From positions 1-37,266 of the forward strand of contig CANFUO010000011.1 in NCBI GenBank assembly GCA_947450225.1: a stretch of 37,266 nt of DNA, in the 5' to 3' direction. How positions within the stretch are numbered: the stretch's first letter is position 1; every line of letters starts with the position of its first letter. Shown here piece after piece: positions 8,255 through 18,095 of the stretch. The stretch comes from Burkholderiaceae bacterium (GTDB lineage Bacteria > Pseudomonadota > Gammaproteobacteria > Burkholderiales > Burkholderiaceae). The notes below the pieces were generated by a model, which saw nothing but the letters and a program-made list of their open reading frames with translations, searched no databases and was not told the origin of the DNA. Both the position numbers and the translations under genes were made by a program.

Positions 8255-10822
8255 ATGCCAAAGACCATCCCAGTTAAAAAAACAACTTCAAAAGCTGCTG
8301 TAGCTAAAAAGTCTACACCAGCAAAAACAGTAAAAAAGCCTGTCGTCATCTCCAAGAAGACTGTAGCCACGAAAAAAAGCGCGCCTGTAGCTAAAGGTGC
8401 TAAAAAGCCTGTTGCTAAGGTAGTCAAAGCGATGCCAAAAAAACCAGCAGTGACCGCAAAAAAAAGTGCCAAGGTCGTTAGCGGTAAAAAAGTCATCAAA
8501 AAAGTTGTTACGAAAACACCAACAGGAAAGATTGTTGCCAAAAAAGTGGTGATGAGTAAACCTGCAGTAAAAAAAGTAACAAAGCCAGCAGTGAGTGCAC
8601 CTGCAAAAAAATCAATCAATAAGCCAGCATCTAAGGCACCTATTAAAAAAGGGATCTCAACAAAGGCTGATGTAAAGCAAGCGGTGCCAGTCAAAGGAGT
8701 AGTACCGAAAGAGAAAAAACAGCCTAAGGAAGTTATTGATACAGAAGTGAAAGTAACTGCTGCGGTTGAAGACCCAGCATTAGCATTAGAGGCGCCTGTT
8801 AAAAAAACGCGCGGAAGAAAGCCAAAGCCAAAGCCAGAAGTTGATCCAAATGCGGATATTAGAACTGATCGTCAAAAGGCGCGTGATCGCAAGGCGAAAG
8901 AAAAAGCATTATTACTCGAATTTAATGCTACCAAATTAGGAAGTGAAGAACAACAAGAGCTCCGTCGTGCACGATTAAAGCATTTGATTAAGATGGGTAA
9001 ATCCCGTGGGTATCTAACCCATGGTGAGATTAATGATGTGATGTCAGATGAGCTTTCTGACACTGATTCATTAGAGACCTTAATCGCTTTATTAAGCGAT
9101 ATTGGCATCATGGTTTATGAGCAGGCTCCAGATGCAGAAACATTAATCCTTAATGAAAACGCAATTACTGCATCTTCAGATGAAGAGGCAGAAGAAGAAG
9201 CCGAAGCTGCTTTGGGCGCCGTAGACTCTGAGTTTGGTAGAACAACTGATCCCGTGCGTATGTATATGCGTGAGATGGGGACAGTCGATTTATTGACTCG
9301 CGAAGATGAGATAGTTATTGCGAAGAAAATTGAAGCAGGTTTAAAAGACATGTTGATGGCACTCTCCGCATGTCCTGTGACTATTGCAGAGATTATTGAT
9401 TTAGCTGATCAAATTACCACTGGCACGATTCAAGTAGATGATTTTGTAGATGGCTTAGTTGATCCAAATGCTGTGGATATTCCGATGGCATCTGCTGCCG
9501 TTGAGGAAATTGATCTTGACCTAGAATCTGATGAAGAGTCTGTGGATGATGATGAAGATGGTGGTGCTGCAGGTGCAGCTGCTTCCGCGGCTTCTGCGAA
9601 ACAATTAGAAGAGCTCAAGCAATTATCTTTAGAAAAATTCGCTATTATTCGAACTCAATTTGACAAGATGCGACGTGCCTATGACCGTGACGGATATAAC
9701 TCAGATAGTTATATCAAAGCACAAACAGTTATTCGTAATGAATTACTTGGATTTAGATTTACTGCAAAAAGTGTGGAGCGTTTATGTGACACCATTCGCG
9801 GTCAGGTAAATCAGGTATGGTCTACAGAGCGGGCTATTGTGAGTATCTTAGTTGATAAGATTGGTGTACCTCGTGCAGAGGTATTGGCGCAGTTTCCCAA
9901 AAATACCATGAATATTCTATGGACAAATGCACTTCTGAAAGACACTAAGTCATACTCGGCGCTATTAGAAAGAAACGTACCAGCGATTCAAGAACTGCAG
10001 CAAAAGTTAATTGATTTGCAAAATAAAGTGGTTATCCCTTTACCGGAGCTCAAAGAAGTTCACAAGCAAATGACTGCTGGTGAAAAGCGTACGCGTGAAG
10101 CGAAACGTGAAATGACAGTAGCAAACTTGCGATTAGTTATTTCGATCGCGAAGAAATATACCAACCGCGGACTACAGTTCCTTGATTTAATTCAAGAAGG
10201 TAATATTGGCTTAATGAAAGCGGTTGATAAGTTTGAATATCGTCGCGGATATAAGTTCTCTACCTATGCAACTTGGTGGATTCGACAGGCGATTACAAGA
10301 TCAATTGCCGATCAAGCCAGAACGATTCGTATTCCAGTGCACATGATTGAGACAATCAATAAAATGAATCGTATTAGCCGTCAAATTTTGCAAGAAACTG
10401 GTATTGAGCCAGATGCTGCGACATTAGCGGCGAAGATGGAGATTCCTGAGGACAAGATTCGTAAGATTATGAAGATCGCTAAAGAGCCTATCTCGATGGA
10501 AACGCCGATTGGTGATGATGAGGACTCACATCTGGGAGACTTTATTGAAGATGGAAATACTTTAGCTCCAGCAGAAGCTGCGTTGCATGAATCTATGCGC
10601 GATGTGGTGAAAGATATTTTGGACTCATTAACACCTCGTGAAGCAAAAGTACTCAGAATGCGTTTCGGTATAGAAATGAGTACTGACCATACTTTGGAAG
10701 AGGTCGGTAAGCAATTTGATGTTACGCGAGAACGTATTCGTCAAATTGAAGCTAAAGCTTTACGTAAGATGCGTCACCCAAGTAGAAGTGATAAATTAAA
10801 GAGCTTTTTAGAAGAAGATTAA
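8255..10822 (+). CDS. rpoD: RNA polymerase primary sigma factor RpoD with long basic N-terminal extension
   Basis: The 855-residue protein is the housekeeping sigma factor. Residues 1 to about 195 are a low-complexity Lys/Ala/Pro/Val-rich tail resembling histone H1 or AlgP repeats, ending in [10 protein letters not shown], which looks like an AT-hook. Region 1.1 follows (about 235-290), region 1.2 begins at [11 protein letters not shown] (332), then a long non-conserved region with an acidic stretch. Region 2 has [20 protein letters not shown] and [14 protein letters not shown]; region 4 ends with [19 protein letters not shown], the -35-reading helix. Other Burkholderiales also have basic extensions on RpoD. 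No strong ribosome site precedes the ATG. Its own promoter lies at 8088-8117. Confidence 0.97.
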   Translation: MPKTIPVKKTTSKAAVAKKSTPAKTVKKPVVISKKTVATKKSAPVAKGAKKPVAKVVKAMPKKPAVTAKKSAKVVSGKKVIKKVVTKTPTGKIVAKKVVMSKPAVKKVTKPAVSAPAKKSINKPASKAPIKKGISTKADVKQAVPVKGVVPKEKKQPKEVIDTEVKVTAAVEDPALALEAPVKKTRGRKPKPKPEVDPNADIRTDRQKARDRKAKEKALLLEFNATKLGSEEQQELRRARLKHLIKMGKSRGYLTHGEINDVMSDELSDTDSLETLIALLSDIGIMVYEQAPDAETLILNENAITASSDEEAEEEAEAALGAVDSEFGRTTDPVRMYMREMGTVDLLTREDEIVIAKKIEAGLKDMLMALSACPVTIAEIIDLADQITTGTIQVDDFVDGLVDPNAVDIPMASAAVEEIDLDLESDEESVDDDEDGGAAGAAASAASAKQLEELKQLSLEKFAIIRTQFDKMRRAYDRDGYNSDSYIKAQTVIRNELLGFRFTAKSVERLCDTIRGQVNQVWSTERAIVSILVDKIGVPRAEVLAQFPKNTMNILWTNALLKDTKSYSALLERNVPAIQELQQKLIDLQNKVVIPLPELKEVHKQMTAGEKRTREAKREMTVANLRLVISIAKKYTNRGLQFLDLIQEGNIGLMKAVDKFEYRRGYKFSTYATWWIRQAITRSIADQARTIRIPVHMIETINKMNRISRQILQETGIEPDAATLAAKMEIPEDKIRKIMKIAKEPISMETPIGDDEDSHLGDFIEDGNTLAPAEAALHESMRDVVKDILDSLTPREAKVLRMRFGIEMSTDHTLEEVGKQFDVTRERIRQIEAKALRKMRHPSRSDKLKSFLEED

Positions 10823-10832
10823 CTTTCAACAC

Positions 10833-10909
10833 GGGCCGTTAGCTCAGTTGGTTAGAGCAGAGGACTCATAATCCTTTGGTCCGGGGTTCAAGTCCCTGAC
10901 GGCCCACCA
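10833..10909 (+). tRNA. tRNA with CAT anticodon, most likely tRNA-Ile2 (lysidine-modified)
   Basis: A full 77-base cloverleaf: acceptor GGGCCGT (10833-10839) with ACGGCCC (10899-10905), D arm GCTC/GAGC, anticodon stem GAGGA/TCCTT with loop CTCATAA (anticodon 10867-10869), T arm CGGGG-TTCAAGT-CCCTG, and encoded ACCA end. It is not an initiator: the first pair is G-C. Of the two remaining CAT tRNAs, the C4-G69 and C5-G68 pairs match the known TilS recognition pairs of E. coli tRNA-Ile2, whereas elongator tRNA-Met of E. coli has T4 and A5. It lies 10 bases after rpoD. Confidence 0.9.
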
Positions 10910-10916
10910 TAAAAGA

Positions 10917-10950
10917 ACCCTCACTAGAGATAGTGGGGGTTTTGTGTTTT
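10917..10950 (+). terminator. Intrinsic terminator after rpoD-tRNA
   Basis: Stem ACCCTCACTA (10917-10926) and TAGTGGGGGT (10931-10940) with one G-T pair, loop GAGA, then a T-rich tract. It closes the housekeeping block. Confidence 0.88.
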
Positions 10951-11021
10951 ATATAATATGAATGCATTACAAATGGTGTTTTAAATTTATGAATAAATCT
11001 ACCAATTGCACAGCTCAATTA

Positions 11022-11870
11022 TCAAGGTAAGCGTCGACCTATCACTTGCTTGTTTGATTCATTATTGAGTATGCCAACAATTTCGGTACCTGAGACTTGG
11101 CCTTTAAATACATATTTGACAGATTGATCATTAAATTCAAACTCAATTAAATCTCCGTAAATTTTCCCATTTTCTAAACTAATCTTGTGACGATTTTTTT
11201 CATATATTGCCCCTTCAAAATACTGTTTTTTTTGAAGGATTTTCAGTGATGCATTGTCAATATTAGGTATACCTGAAAATTGCCAATTACCATCAATCTG
11301 AGCTGGAACAATCCACAGATATGCCATCTCTCCAGATGAAATTTTAATTTGATCATCCGGTATCCAAGTTTCCATTTGGAACGTATTTGATAAAACGCGT
11401 GTACCTGGTTTCATTTTTAAAATTTGAGGCTTTAGTTTCATATTTAAACTATCGCCAAGATAAAGAGTTAATACTGTTGCATTAGAAAAATCTTCTTTAA
11501 AGATATCTCCTTGCATAAATGTTACTAAATTTTTAACATTTGCTCGCTCTGCATTCCTGTTAGCAAGAGCGACAAGATCTGGGTTATATTCTATGCCTAC
11601 TGCACGAACACCATATTTTTTCGCAGCCTCAATCGGTATAACCCCATCTCCTGAACCAAGATCGTAGAGCAAATCTTCAGGACGAATTTTTGCCATAACA
11701 AACATTTCATGAGTCATCTCAATTTTCGTTGGAACCCACATAACATCTTTACCATGACTTGCTATTTGGAGCTTGAACGTTTCATCACCATAGTTTTTAA
11801 ACGCGCAACCTGACATCAAGAAGATGATCAACCCAATAGAAAAATTTATACCCTTCACTGTTAGATACAA
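11022..11870 (-). CDS. SAM-dependent methyltransferase-fold protein with a lipoprotein signal
   Basis: The 282-residue protein has a class I methyltransferase core: YDLGSGDG at about 69-76 is motif I and GIEYNPDLVALANRNA follows as motif II. The N-terminus reads GLIIFLMSGC, a lipobox with the lipidated cysteine at residue 22, so the protein is predicted to be anchored outside the cytoplasm. The last 80 residues are not typical methyltransferase and look beta-rich. The frame opens with TTG at 11870; GTG at 11858 is an alternative that gives a shorter signal peptide. Neither has a good ribosome site. It is the last gene of a three-gene minus-strand unit, six bases after the hydrolase. Substrate unknown; SAM supply outside the cytoplasm is a puzzle. 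Confidence 0.75.
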   Translation of the reverse strand: MYLTVKGINFSIGLIIFLMSGCAFKNYGDETFKLQIASHGKDVMWVPTKIEMTHEMFVMAKIRPEDLLYDLGSGDGVIPIEAAKKYGVRAVGIEYNPDLVALANRNAERANVKNLVTFMQGDIFKEDFSNATVLTLYLGDSLNMKLKPQILKMKPGTRVLSNTFQMETWIPDDQIKISSGEMAYLWIVPAQIDGNWQFSGIPNIDNASLKILQKKQYFEGAIYEKNRHKISLENGKIYGDLIEFEFNDQSVKYVFKGQVSGTEIVGILNNESNKQVIGRRLP

Positions 11871-11876
11871 ATAATG

Positions 11877-12965
11877 CTAGATAGCATACAACTGTCGTGA
11901 CATCCAATCTGCTGTTTGATCCCGATAGCGATACCAAAGGTTGTTTACTACATGGTTGCCGCCAGCAATAATCGAAAGTTCGCATGGCCCCGATACTTCA
12001 GCCGCGAGTAATTTTGCTTGTTCCACAGGCGTTAATCGATCCCTATCACCCGCCACAATATAGATTGGACAGGTAATATTTTTAGCGATGCCTTTTAAAG
12101 ACATGCGTAAGGCTACTTTTCCAGCCTCTTCTAAATTTGCACTTTTACTTCTAATTCGAAATGCTTCTACATTGATTACTGGTCTACCGTCGAAGTTTGA
12201 CGAACGTTGATATGCTCCTGAGAGCGCGACACAGGCTTTAATTCGTTTTTCAAAACAAGCGGCTCTTGGTGCTAAATGACCGCCTAAAGAAACTCCCCAA
12301 ATTCCGATTCTATTTTGATCAATATCTGACCTGGTTTCTAAATAGTCACATACGGCTTTAACTGGCACCTCAAATTCGGGGCACAAAGGAAAATCATATT
12401 CTCCTTCCCCTTGTCCTGGCCCATCAAAAGCCAAGGTCGCTAAACCGCGCACTAAAAACCTATTTTCATAATCGTCCATTTCCTCTTTTGCAGAGTCAAG
12501 CCCCATACACATAACCACTATTGGTGGATTTTCTATTCCAAGAGGCTTTCTTAAATTACCATATAAAAATTTACCCTGATATGGGATGGCTACTCTTTCA
12601 CCAGGTGGTTTTAAATGTGGTAATGCTAAATTTCGACACTCTACAGCTTTCATATTTGCTTGACGCATTTGCACCAAATCATTAACAAATAAAAACTTAC
12701 CAAAGTGATAACAGACGGCTGCACGTGTCCAGTGTTGACTCGCAGAATATGTATAGCCTTCGTTAAAGGCCTCGTGCCCCAATTCCTCATGGATTGCCGC
12801 TCTTTGCGACCAGGCACTGCACCAATCATCCCAATGTTGCAGGCTTGCCGTAACCTCTAAAAAATCGGTCATTGGAACACCATTGGCTACAAAGCGCGGC
12901 GCCCAATGCGAAATAGCTGATTCTATACGTGGGTCTTTATTCTGTTCGTTTGTGGTTTGAGTCAT
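11877..12965 (-). CDS. Alpha/beta hydrolase, 2,6-dihydroxypseudooxynicotine-hydrolase-like
   Basis: The 362-residue hydrolase has an N-terminal helical cap (about 1-125) and a C-terminal alpha/beta hydrolase core. The nucleophile elbow GVSLGG is at 224-229 with Ser226; the acid is Asp307 or Asp309 in AGDRDRLTP; the base is His338 in GGNHVV. LAFDGPGQGEGEYD at 178-191 is typical of the group that includes the C-C bond hydrolase of Arthrobacter nicotine breakdown. It has no signal peptide. Its start is one base after the stop of the Bug-type binding protein gene, so the two are cotranscribed, which suggests the hydrolase acts on what that protein captures. A paralogue lies at 25055-26230. Exact substrate unknown. 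Confidence 0.85.
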   Translation of the reverse strand: MTQTTNEQNKDPRIESAISHWAPRFVANGVPMTDFLEVTASLQHWDDWCSAWSQRAAIHEELGHEAFNEGYTYSASQHWTRAAVCYHFGKFLFVNDLVQMRQANMKAVECRNLALPHLKPPGERVAIPYQGKFLYGNLRKPLGIENPPIVVMCMGLDSAKEEMDDYENRFLVRGLATLAFDGPGQGEGEYDFPLCPEFEVPVKAVCDYLETRSDIDQNRIGIWGVSLGGHLAPRAACFEKRIKACVALSGAYQRSSNFDGRPVINVEAFRIRSKSANLEEAGKVALRMSLKGIAKNITCPIYIVAGDRDRLTPVEQAKLLAAEVSGPCELSIIAGGNHVVNNLWYRYRDQTADWMSRQLYAI

Positions 12966-12966
12966 A

Positions 12967-13968
12967 TTAGTCAGCCTGTATATTTGCGTTTTTGATAATC
13001 GGAGTCCATCGCTTAATCTCTGTTTTCACAAAATTATCTAAAGACTCCGGTGATGAAGATACTGCTTGAATGCCCTGTTTTAAAAATAGCTCTTTCATTT
13101 CGGGGCGGTTTAGAATTTCGCTCACATCTTGATTCAATTTTTGGATTACTGCTTTTGAAGTTTTTGCAGATGTAAATAATCCAAACCATAATCTGGCATC
13201 TAATCCAGCTAAACCTGCCTCTGACGAGCTTGGGACTTCCGGCAAGCCTGGAAATCGATCTGTTGTTGAGACCATTAAAGCTTTGAGTTTCCCAGTTTTT
13301 AATTGTGCAGCTGCCGTGACCGGAGATAAGAATGAAACTTGAGTTTCATTTGCCAGTAGGGCAGTCAATCCCGCACCAGCACTTTTATAAGGAATATGCA
13401 TCATATTTACTCCCGTGACTTGCTTAAATAACTCTCCCGTTAAATGGCTAATAGTTCCATTGCCTGCAGACGAAAAATTAAGATCATTTCTTTTTTTAGC
13501 ATATTGTAAAAACTCAGAAACTGTATTTGCAGGAATACTTGGATGCACCATCATTACTGTAACTCCAGATGCAATCATCGAAATACCAACTAAATCTTTT
13601 ACTGGGTCATAAGGTAAGTTAGGATATAAAACTAGTGCGCTGACCATGGGGCCCGCATGCCCTATAAAGAGTGTGTAACCATCCCCAGGCGCTTTTGCAA
13701 CAATATCTGCTGGCACAGTACCACCCGCTCCTGCACGATTATCAACAATCACAGGTTGACCCCATTTTTCTGATAACTTTTGCCCCACTAGTCGAGATAA
13801 ATAATCAGCCGTACTACCAGGTCCATGACCAAAAATTCGTATTGGCTTATTTGGATATTCTTGAGCACAAATATGTCCACATAACATCAGTAAAAAAAAC
13901 AGAAAAATCTTTTTCCATTTTTTTAAGTGTCCTAGTAACAGCATTATTTTAGTAACGCTTTTGCTCAT
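12967..13968 (-). CDS. Bug/TTT-family periplasmic substrate-binding protein
   Basis: The 333-residue protein is a tripartite tricarboxylate transporter receptor of the Bug type, which binds carboxylates in the periplasm. The signal peptide is long (KKWKKIFLFFLLMLCGHICA) with cleavage expected after Ala35. The mature start EYPNKPIRI, VDNRAGAGGTVPADIVAKAPGDGYTL and MMHIPYKSAGAGL are family hallmarks. TGGAGA precedes the ATG. No TctA or TctB membrane gene is in the window. It heads a unit with the alpha/beta hydrolase and the lipoprotein methyltransferase. Confidence 0.93.
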   Translation of the reverse strand: MSKSVTKIMLLLGHLKKWKKIFLFFLLMLCGHICAQEYPNKPIRIFGHGPGSTADYLSRLVGQKLSEKWGQPVIVDNRAGAGGTVPADIVAKAPGDGYTLFIGHAGPMVSALVLYPNLPYDPVKDLVGISMIASGVTVMMVHPSIPANTVSEFLQYAKKRNDLNFSSAGNGTISHLTGELFKQVTGVNMMHIPYKSAGAGLTALLANETQVSFLSPVTAAAQLKTGKLKALMVSTTDRFPGLPEVPSSSEAGLAGLDARLWFGLFTSAKTSKAVIQKLNQDVSEILNRPEMKELFLKQGIQAVSSSPESLDNFVKTEIKRWTPIIKNANIQAD

Positions 13969-14035
13969 GGTGTCTCCATCAATTCTAATTATTGGAATAC
14001 TTTAACATTAATCTAATCATTTAATTGAACTGATG

Positions 14036-14893
14036 TCAGTACAGTGATTTTGTATCAAAATCACTTGCATCGTGACGTTCACGTAGTTGCTCGGATGGTT
14101 CCCCCGAAGTGCGATTAACCATACGACCTCGTTTGACTGCGGGCCTTTCAAAAATAGTATCTACCCATCGTTGGACATTCAAATACTCATGAGTGCCAAG
14201 AAATTCTGCCGCACCATATATCCATCCTTTAACAAGGGCTCCATACCAAGGAAAAGCCGCCATATCTGCGATTGTGTATTCTGATCCGGCAAGATATTCA
14301 TTTGCTGCTAGACGTTGGTCAAGAACATCAAGTTGACGTTTTACTTCCATCGTAAAACGGTCGATTGGATATTCCATTTTGTAAGGGGCGTAAGCATAAA
14401 AATGACCGAATCCGCCTCCTACGTAAGGCGCGCTCCCCATCTGCCAAAAAAGCCAATTCATCATTTCTGTTCGAGTAGATAAGTCTTTCGGTAGGAAAGC
14501 ATCAAATTTCTCTGCTAGATAAAGTAAAATTGATCCTGATTCGAAAACACGAATAGGTGTTGGCATACTGCGATCAAGCAGTGCAGGAATTTTTGAATTT
14601 GGATTTATTTTTACGAAATCTGACCCAAATTGATCACCGTCGACAATTGTAATTAACCAAGCATCATACTCAGCCCCAGAGCGACCTAAAGCGAGTAGCT
14701 CTTCAAGCATTATTGTGACTTTTACGCCGTTTGGCGTGCCCAAGGAATATAACTGTAGTGGATGGCGGCCAATTGGCAATTCTTTTTCTTGTCTCGCTCC
14801 AGCTGTTGGTTGATTAATGCCTGCAAATTTTCCGCCATTAGGCTTTTCCCATGTCCAAATTTTTGGTGGAGTGTATTCATTAGCATTTGTCAT
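14036..14893 (-). CDS. yghU: YghU-type glutathione transferase / disulfide-bond oxidoreductase
   Basis: The 285-residue protein matches the Nu-class glutathione transferases (YghU/YfcG), which reduce disulfides with glutathione. The long N-terminal tail with PPKIWTWEKPNGGKFAGINQ and PTAGAR is characteristic of YghU, as is the thioredoxin-like domain with LGTPNGVKVTIMLEELLALG. The helical C-terminal domain has GGFGHFYAYAPYKMEYPIDRF and EYTIADMAAFPW. Length equals the E. coli protein closely. It lies upstream of the Bug gene on the same strand with 67 bases between, so co-transcription is possible but not shown. Confidence 0.93.
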   Translation of the reverse strand: MTNANEYTPPKIWTWEKPNGGKFAGINQPTAGARQEKELPIGRHPLQLYSLGTPNGVKVTIMLEELLALGRSGAEYDAWLITIVDGDQFGSDFVKINPNSKIPALLDRSMPTPIRVFESGSILLYLAEKFDAFLPKDLSTRTEMMNWLFWQMGSAPYVGGGFGHFYAYAPYKMEYPIDRFTMEVKRQLDVLDQRLAANEYLAGSEYTIADMAAFPWYGALVKGWIYGAAEFLGTHEYLNVQRWVDTIFERPAVKRGRMVNRTSGEPSEQLRERHDASDFDTKSLY

Positions 14894-15041
14894 TTTTTCG
14901 TACCTTTTTTATGTCAGTATATTCAATATTCACATATTAACTGGATTATGAATATAACGTTTCTTTAAATCAGATAACAAAAGTGCTTTGAATGAAGTGC
15001 TATTTCGATTTTAGAATATATGAAGGGTCTGTACCGGACAC

Positions 15042-15893
15042 ATGGTTTACAATTTGCTCCAAATACATACCGATTACTTTGGAACCTACATGCTACAAAC
15101 ATTGCAAATTATAGAAGTGAAATATGGGCTTGCCCCCGTATTTTTTTTCATCGCAATAGTCACATTTATGTGGATTGGTTCTTGGTTTGGTAAATGGAGA
15201 TTAAAAAAAATATCCAAAGATAATGCCCCCGCTATTCATGATGACTTTTTAACTGCAATTTTTGGCATATCTGCTTTATTAATAGCATTTAGTTTTTCAA
15301 TAGCGACAGAACATTTTAGTCAACGACAAAATGCAGTATTAAAAGAGGTTAGAGCTATTTCGTCAGCATATCAAGTCACACAATTGCTCAATGCAACTGA
15401 CCAATTGAAACTCCAAAACTCTATTCTCGATTATTTAGATAATGAAATTACGCTGTATGACGATTGGCAAAATGTAGAAACTTTAAATGCTCGCATTAAT
15501 GATCAACAAAAGCGCCTTAACAAAATTAAATCTCAGGCTATTGATGCAAGCATCGATGCGCCATTGAGGACGATTGATCTTGCGAAGAGCAATGTCTTTG
15601 CAAGTATTGAAAAGATGAATGAATCATTTGGGGAGCAGGTGTCATTAATGAAGGTACATCCCCCCGCTTTAATCTTGAGATCGCTTGTTATTCTAATAGC
15701 AATAGTATCTTTTTTAAGTGGCTATAGTATGGTGATTAAGAAAGAGCATGATTGGATGCTGGCATTTCTGTTCGCCTTTATCATGATGGGCGCAATTTTT
15801 GTTATTCTGAATTTGGAATACCCAAATGTTGGTTCACTGCATTTGAATAATACTAAAACTCAACTGATGGAATTGCGTAATTTATTACAATGA
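15042..15893 (+). CDS. Membrane protein, bestrophin-like domain (DUF4239-like)
   Basis: The 283-residue protein has two hydrophobic segments near the N-terminus (about 33-50 and 69-90) and two near the C-terminus (about 208-226 and 235-257), with a soluble helical part between. The stretch LLIAFSFSIATEHFSQRQNAVLKEVRAISSAY is the pattern of DUF4239 proteins, called bestrophin-like; a channel role is only presumed. The start is uncertain: ATG at 15042 gives 283 residues, ATG at 15090 gives 267 and neither has a strong ribosome site. It is divergent from yghU and stands alone. Confidence 0.7.
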   Translation: MVYNLLQIHTDYFGTYMLQTLQIIEVKYGLAPVFFFIAIVTFMWIGSWFGKWRLKKISKDNAPAIHDDFLTAIFGISALLIAFSFSIATEHFSQRQNAVLKEVRAISSAYQVTQLLNATDQLKLQNSILDYLDNEITLYDDWQNVETLNARINDQQKRLNKIKSQAIDASIDAPLRTIDLAKSNVFASIEKMNESFGEQVSLMKVHPPALILRSLVILIAIVSFLSGYSMVIKKEHDWMLAFLFAFIMMGAIFVILNLEYPNVGSLHLNNTKTQLMELRNLLQ

Positions 15894-16030
15894 ATAGGTG
15901 GAATTTAATCAAAAAAGTAAGTGACTGAAATTAAACCTACTTAATCAGACCTGATTTTGATTACCGCCCATAAATATAGGGTTTTGTCATTTGGCCCATT
16001 ATTCAACTGTTTGAAGGACCCTCAATATCA

Positions 16031-16062
16031 AACCCTCATCAGCCATGGTGGGGGTTTTCTTT
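16031..16062 (+). terminator. Intrinsic terminator in the 300-base gap after the bestrophin-like gene
   Basis: AACCCTCATC (16031-16040) pairs with GGTGGGGGTT (16047-16056), with two G-T pairs, followed by a T-rich tract to 16062. The rest of the gap 15894-16193 is AT-rich and holds no gene I can recognise; only a GGAGAT site before the next ATG stands out. Confidence 0.75.
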
Positions 16063-16193
16063 TGGGCTTTATTTTATGTAACAATGAACTTATGATTTAT
16101 ATTAGGTTCAAGCCTTTTTTAAAGTTTGCAATACTCAGCAATTCAAATAACAGTCTTGGGCGAATAGTAAAAAATATATAAATATGGAGATAT

Positions 16194-17069
16194 ATGACTA
16201 CTCAAAGAGATTTATTTAACCAGCGACTCAGTAGTTCTGGGTTGATCGTTGCACCTGGGGTATATGAGATGGTTTCATTGCGCTTGGCTGACCGTATGAA
16301 TTTCGACGCACTTTATATGACAGGCTATGGCACTGTCGCTTCATTGCTTGGCCTGCCAGATGCAGGTTTAGCCACCTATACTGAGATGGTTGGTAGAGTT
16401 AAGACAATGGCAGAAATGGCTAAGACGCCGTTAATAGCAGATGGAGATACTGGTTATGGTGGTTTATTAAATGTACGTCACACAATACGAGGTTATGAAG
16501 CTGCTGGAGCTGTTGCGATTCAGCTGGAAGATCAAGAGTTTCCGAAAAAATGTGGTCATACTCCTGGGCGTAGGGTAATTCCCATGGAGGATATGATTAA
16601 AAAGATTCAAGTTGCTGTTGCATCGCGCACAGATCCTAACTTCAAAATCATTGCCAGAACAGATGCCAGAACTACATTGGGTTTAGATGAAGCTCTTAGA
16701 CGTGGTGAAGCTTATGCTAGAGCCGGCGCAGATATTTTATTTATTGAATCTCCAGAAACCGAAGAAGAAATGAGGCGAATTGGCACGACATTTCCAAATC
16801 ATCCTTTAATTGCTAATATGGTAGAAAAGGGTAGGACACCTGTTCTCTCTAAGATGGAGTTAGAGCAATTAGGTTACAAGATTGCTATTTTTCCAGTAAC
16901 CGCATTGCTTGCCTCTGTTCAGGCTATGACTAAGGTATATGAACACTTTAAAAATTCTGGATCATCAATCAATAATCAAGTAGATTTATATGATTTTGGA
17001 GAGTTATCAAAGCTGATGGGCTTTGAAGATGTTTGGGAATTTGAAAAGCGTTATGTTGAGACGAAGTAA
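16194..17069 (+). CDS. Isocitrate lyase/PEP mutase family lyase (methylisocitrate- or dimethylmalate-lyase-like)
   Basis: The 291-residue TIM-barrel protein keeps the metal- and substrate-binding ADGDTGYGG (82-90), QLEDQ (110-114) and the catalytic flexible loop KKCGHTPGRRV (118-128) with Cys120, which marks the C-C lyases rather than PEP mutase. The loop differs from the KRCGH of methylisocitrate lyase PrpB and resembles 2,3-dimethylmalate lyase and related enzymes, so the substrate is probably a substituted malate or similar acid. No prp genes are nearby. GGAGAT precedes the ATG. A Bug-type binding protein gene follows after 19 bases, suggesting uptake and cleavage of the same acid. Confidence 0.87.
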   Translation: MTTQRDLFNQRLSSSGLIVAPGVYEMVSLRLADRMNFDALYMTGYGTVASLLGLPDAGLATYTEMVGRVKTMAEMAKTPLIADGDTGYGGLLNVRHTIRGYEAAGAVAIQLEDQEFPKKCGHTPGRRVIPMEDMIKKIQVAVASRTDPNFKIIARTDARTTLGLDEALRRGEAYARAGADILFIESPETEEEMRRIGTTFPNHPLIANMVEKGRTPVLSKMELEQLGYKIAIFPVTALLASVQAMTKVYEHFKNSGSSINNQVDLYDFGELSKLMGFEDVWEFEKRYVETK

Positions 17070-17088
17070 AACTAACTAAAGGCTTGCT

Positions 17089-18066
17089 ATGAAACTCTTC
17101 CGTTATCTCTCCCTCGCCATTTTTTTATTTTCGGCAATCCTTCCGTTGACTAGTTTTAGTCAATCTAACTATCCCAATCGACCTATCCGTTTAATCATCC
17201 CATTTACACCTGGTGGTGTGACGGATACCTCAGGCCGTTATATTGCAGAACAGCTTTCCTTGAAACTCGGGCAGCAAGTCATCGCGGATAACAAACCAGG
17301 TGCCTCAGGAAACATCGGTTCGAATATGGTTGCGACAGCTGAGCCAGATGGCTACACCTTATTATTAGGATATGCAGGAACTTTATCGATTAACCCTTCA
17401 CTTTTTGAAAAGGTGCCATTTGATAGCGTGAAAGATTTTTCCCCAATTGGAAAAATTGGCGATGCTATTTTGATACTCGTAGCAAATAATGATTTTCAGG
17501 GTAAGAGTTTGGCAGATGTGATTGCGATATCTAAAAAAGATCCCAATGGACTCTCTTACGGAACATCAGGCGCTGGCGGAACGCCACATATTGCTGGAGA
17601 ACTGCTTAAGCAAAAGACGGGCGCAAATTTAGTTCACATTCCTTATAAAGGCGGTGGTCAGGCTTTGCTCGATCTATTAGGTGGCAATATCCCATTGGTT
17701 TACACAGCAGTTGCTGGAGCAAGTCAGTATGTTGCTGCAGGAAGAATTAAAGCTATTGCCGTATCGAGTGCCAAGCGTAGTCCAAGCATGCCAGATGTGC
17801 CGACCTTTATAGAGAGTGGTGTTAGAGATTTTGTGATTGATGATTGGGTTGGATTATTGGCGCCAGCAAAAACACCAAAACCGATTATTACCAAACTGAA
17901 TGAGGCTTTAAATGAGATCCTAAATTCCCCAGAAGGAAAAGCAAAGCTCTTATCTATGGGTATCTTTGCATCAGTTGGAACACCTGAAAAATTTAGTGAA
18001 CAAATAAAAGGCGACCTAATTCGTTTTGCGCCAATTGTAAAGGGTGTTCAAATTAAAGCTGAATAA
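17089..18066 (+). CDS. Bug/TTT-family periplasmic substrate-binding protein
   Basis: The 325-residue protein starts with a signal peptide (FRYLSLAIFLFSAILPLTSFS, cleavage near residue 24) and continues NYPNRPIRLIIPFTPGG, then DNKPGASGNIGSNMVATAEPDGYTL and LVHIPYKGGGQAL, all family hallmarks. AAAGG precedes the ATG. It is cotranscribed with the upstream lyase. No membrane partners of the transporter are in the window. Confidence 0.94.
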   Translation: MKLFRYLSLAIFLFSAILPLTSFSQSNYPNRPIRLIIPFTPGGVTDTSGRYIAEQLSLKLGQQVIADNKPGASGNIGSNMVATAEPDGYTLLLGYAGTLSINPSLFEKVPFDSVKDFSPIGKIGDAILILVANNDFQGKSLADVIAISKKDPNGLSYGTSGAGGTPHIAGELLKQKTGANLVHIPYKGGGQALLDLLGGNIPLVYTAVAGASQYVAAGRIKAIAVSSAKRSPSMPDVPTFIESGVRDFVIDDWVGLLAPAKTPKPIITKLNEALNEILNSPEGKAKLLSMGIFASVGTPEKFSEQIKGDLIRFAPIVKGVQIKAE

Positions 18067-18095
18067 ACGTAGGATGGATTGACTCACCAATCAAT

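Noticed and set aside
8239-8694. 151-residue minus-strand frame opposite the rpoD 5' end, rich in Phe/Thr/Ala
   Set aside because: It is the mirror of the Lys/Ala repeat codons of RpoD and has no own motif or ribosome site.
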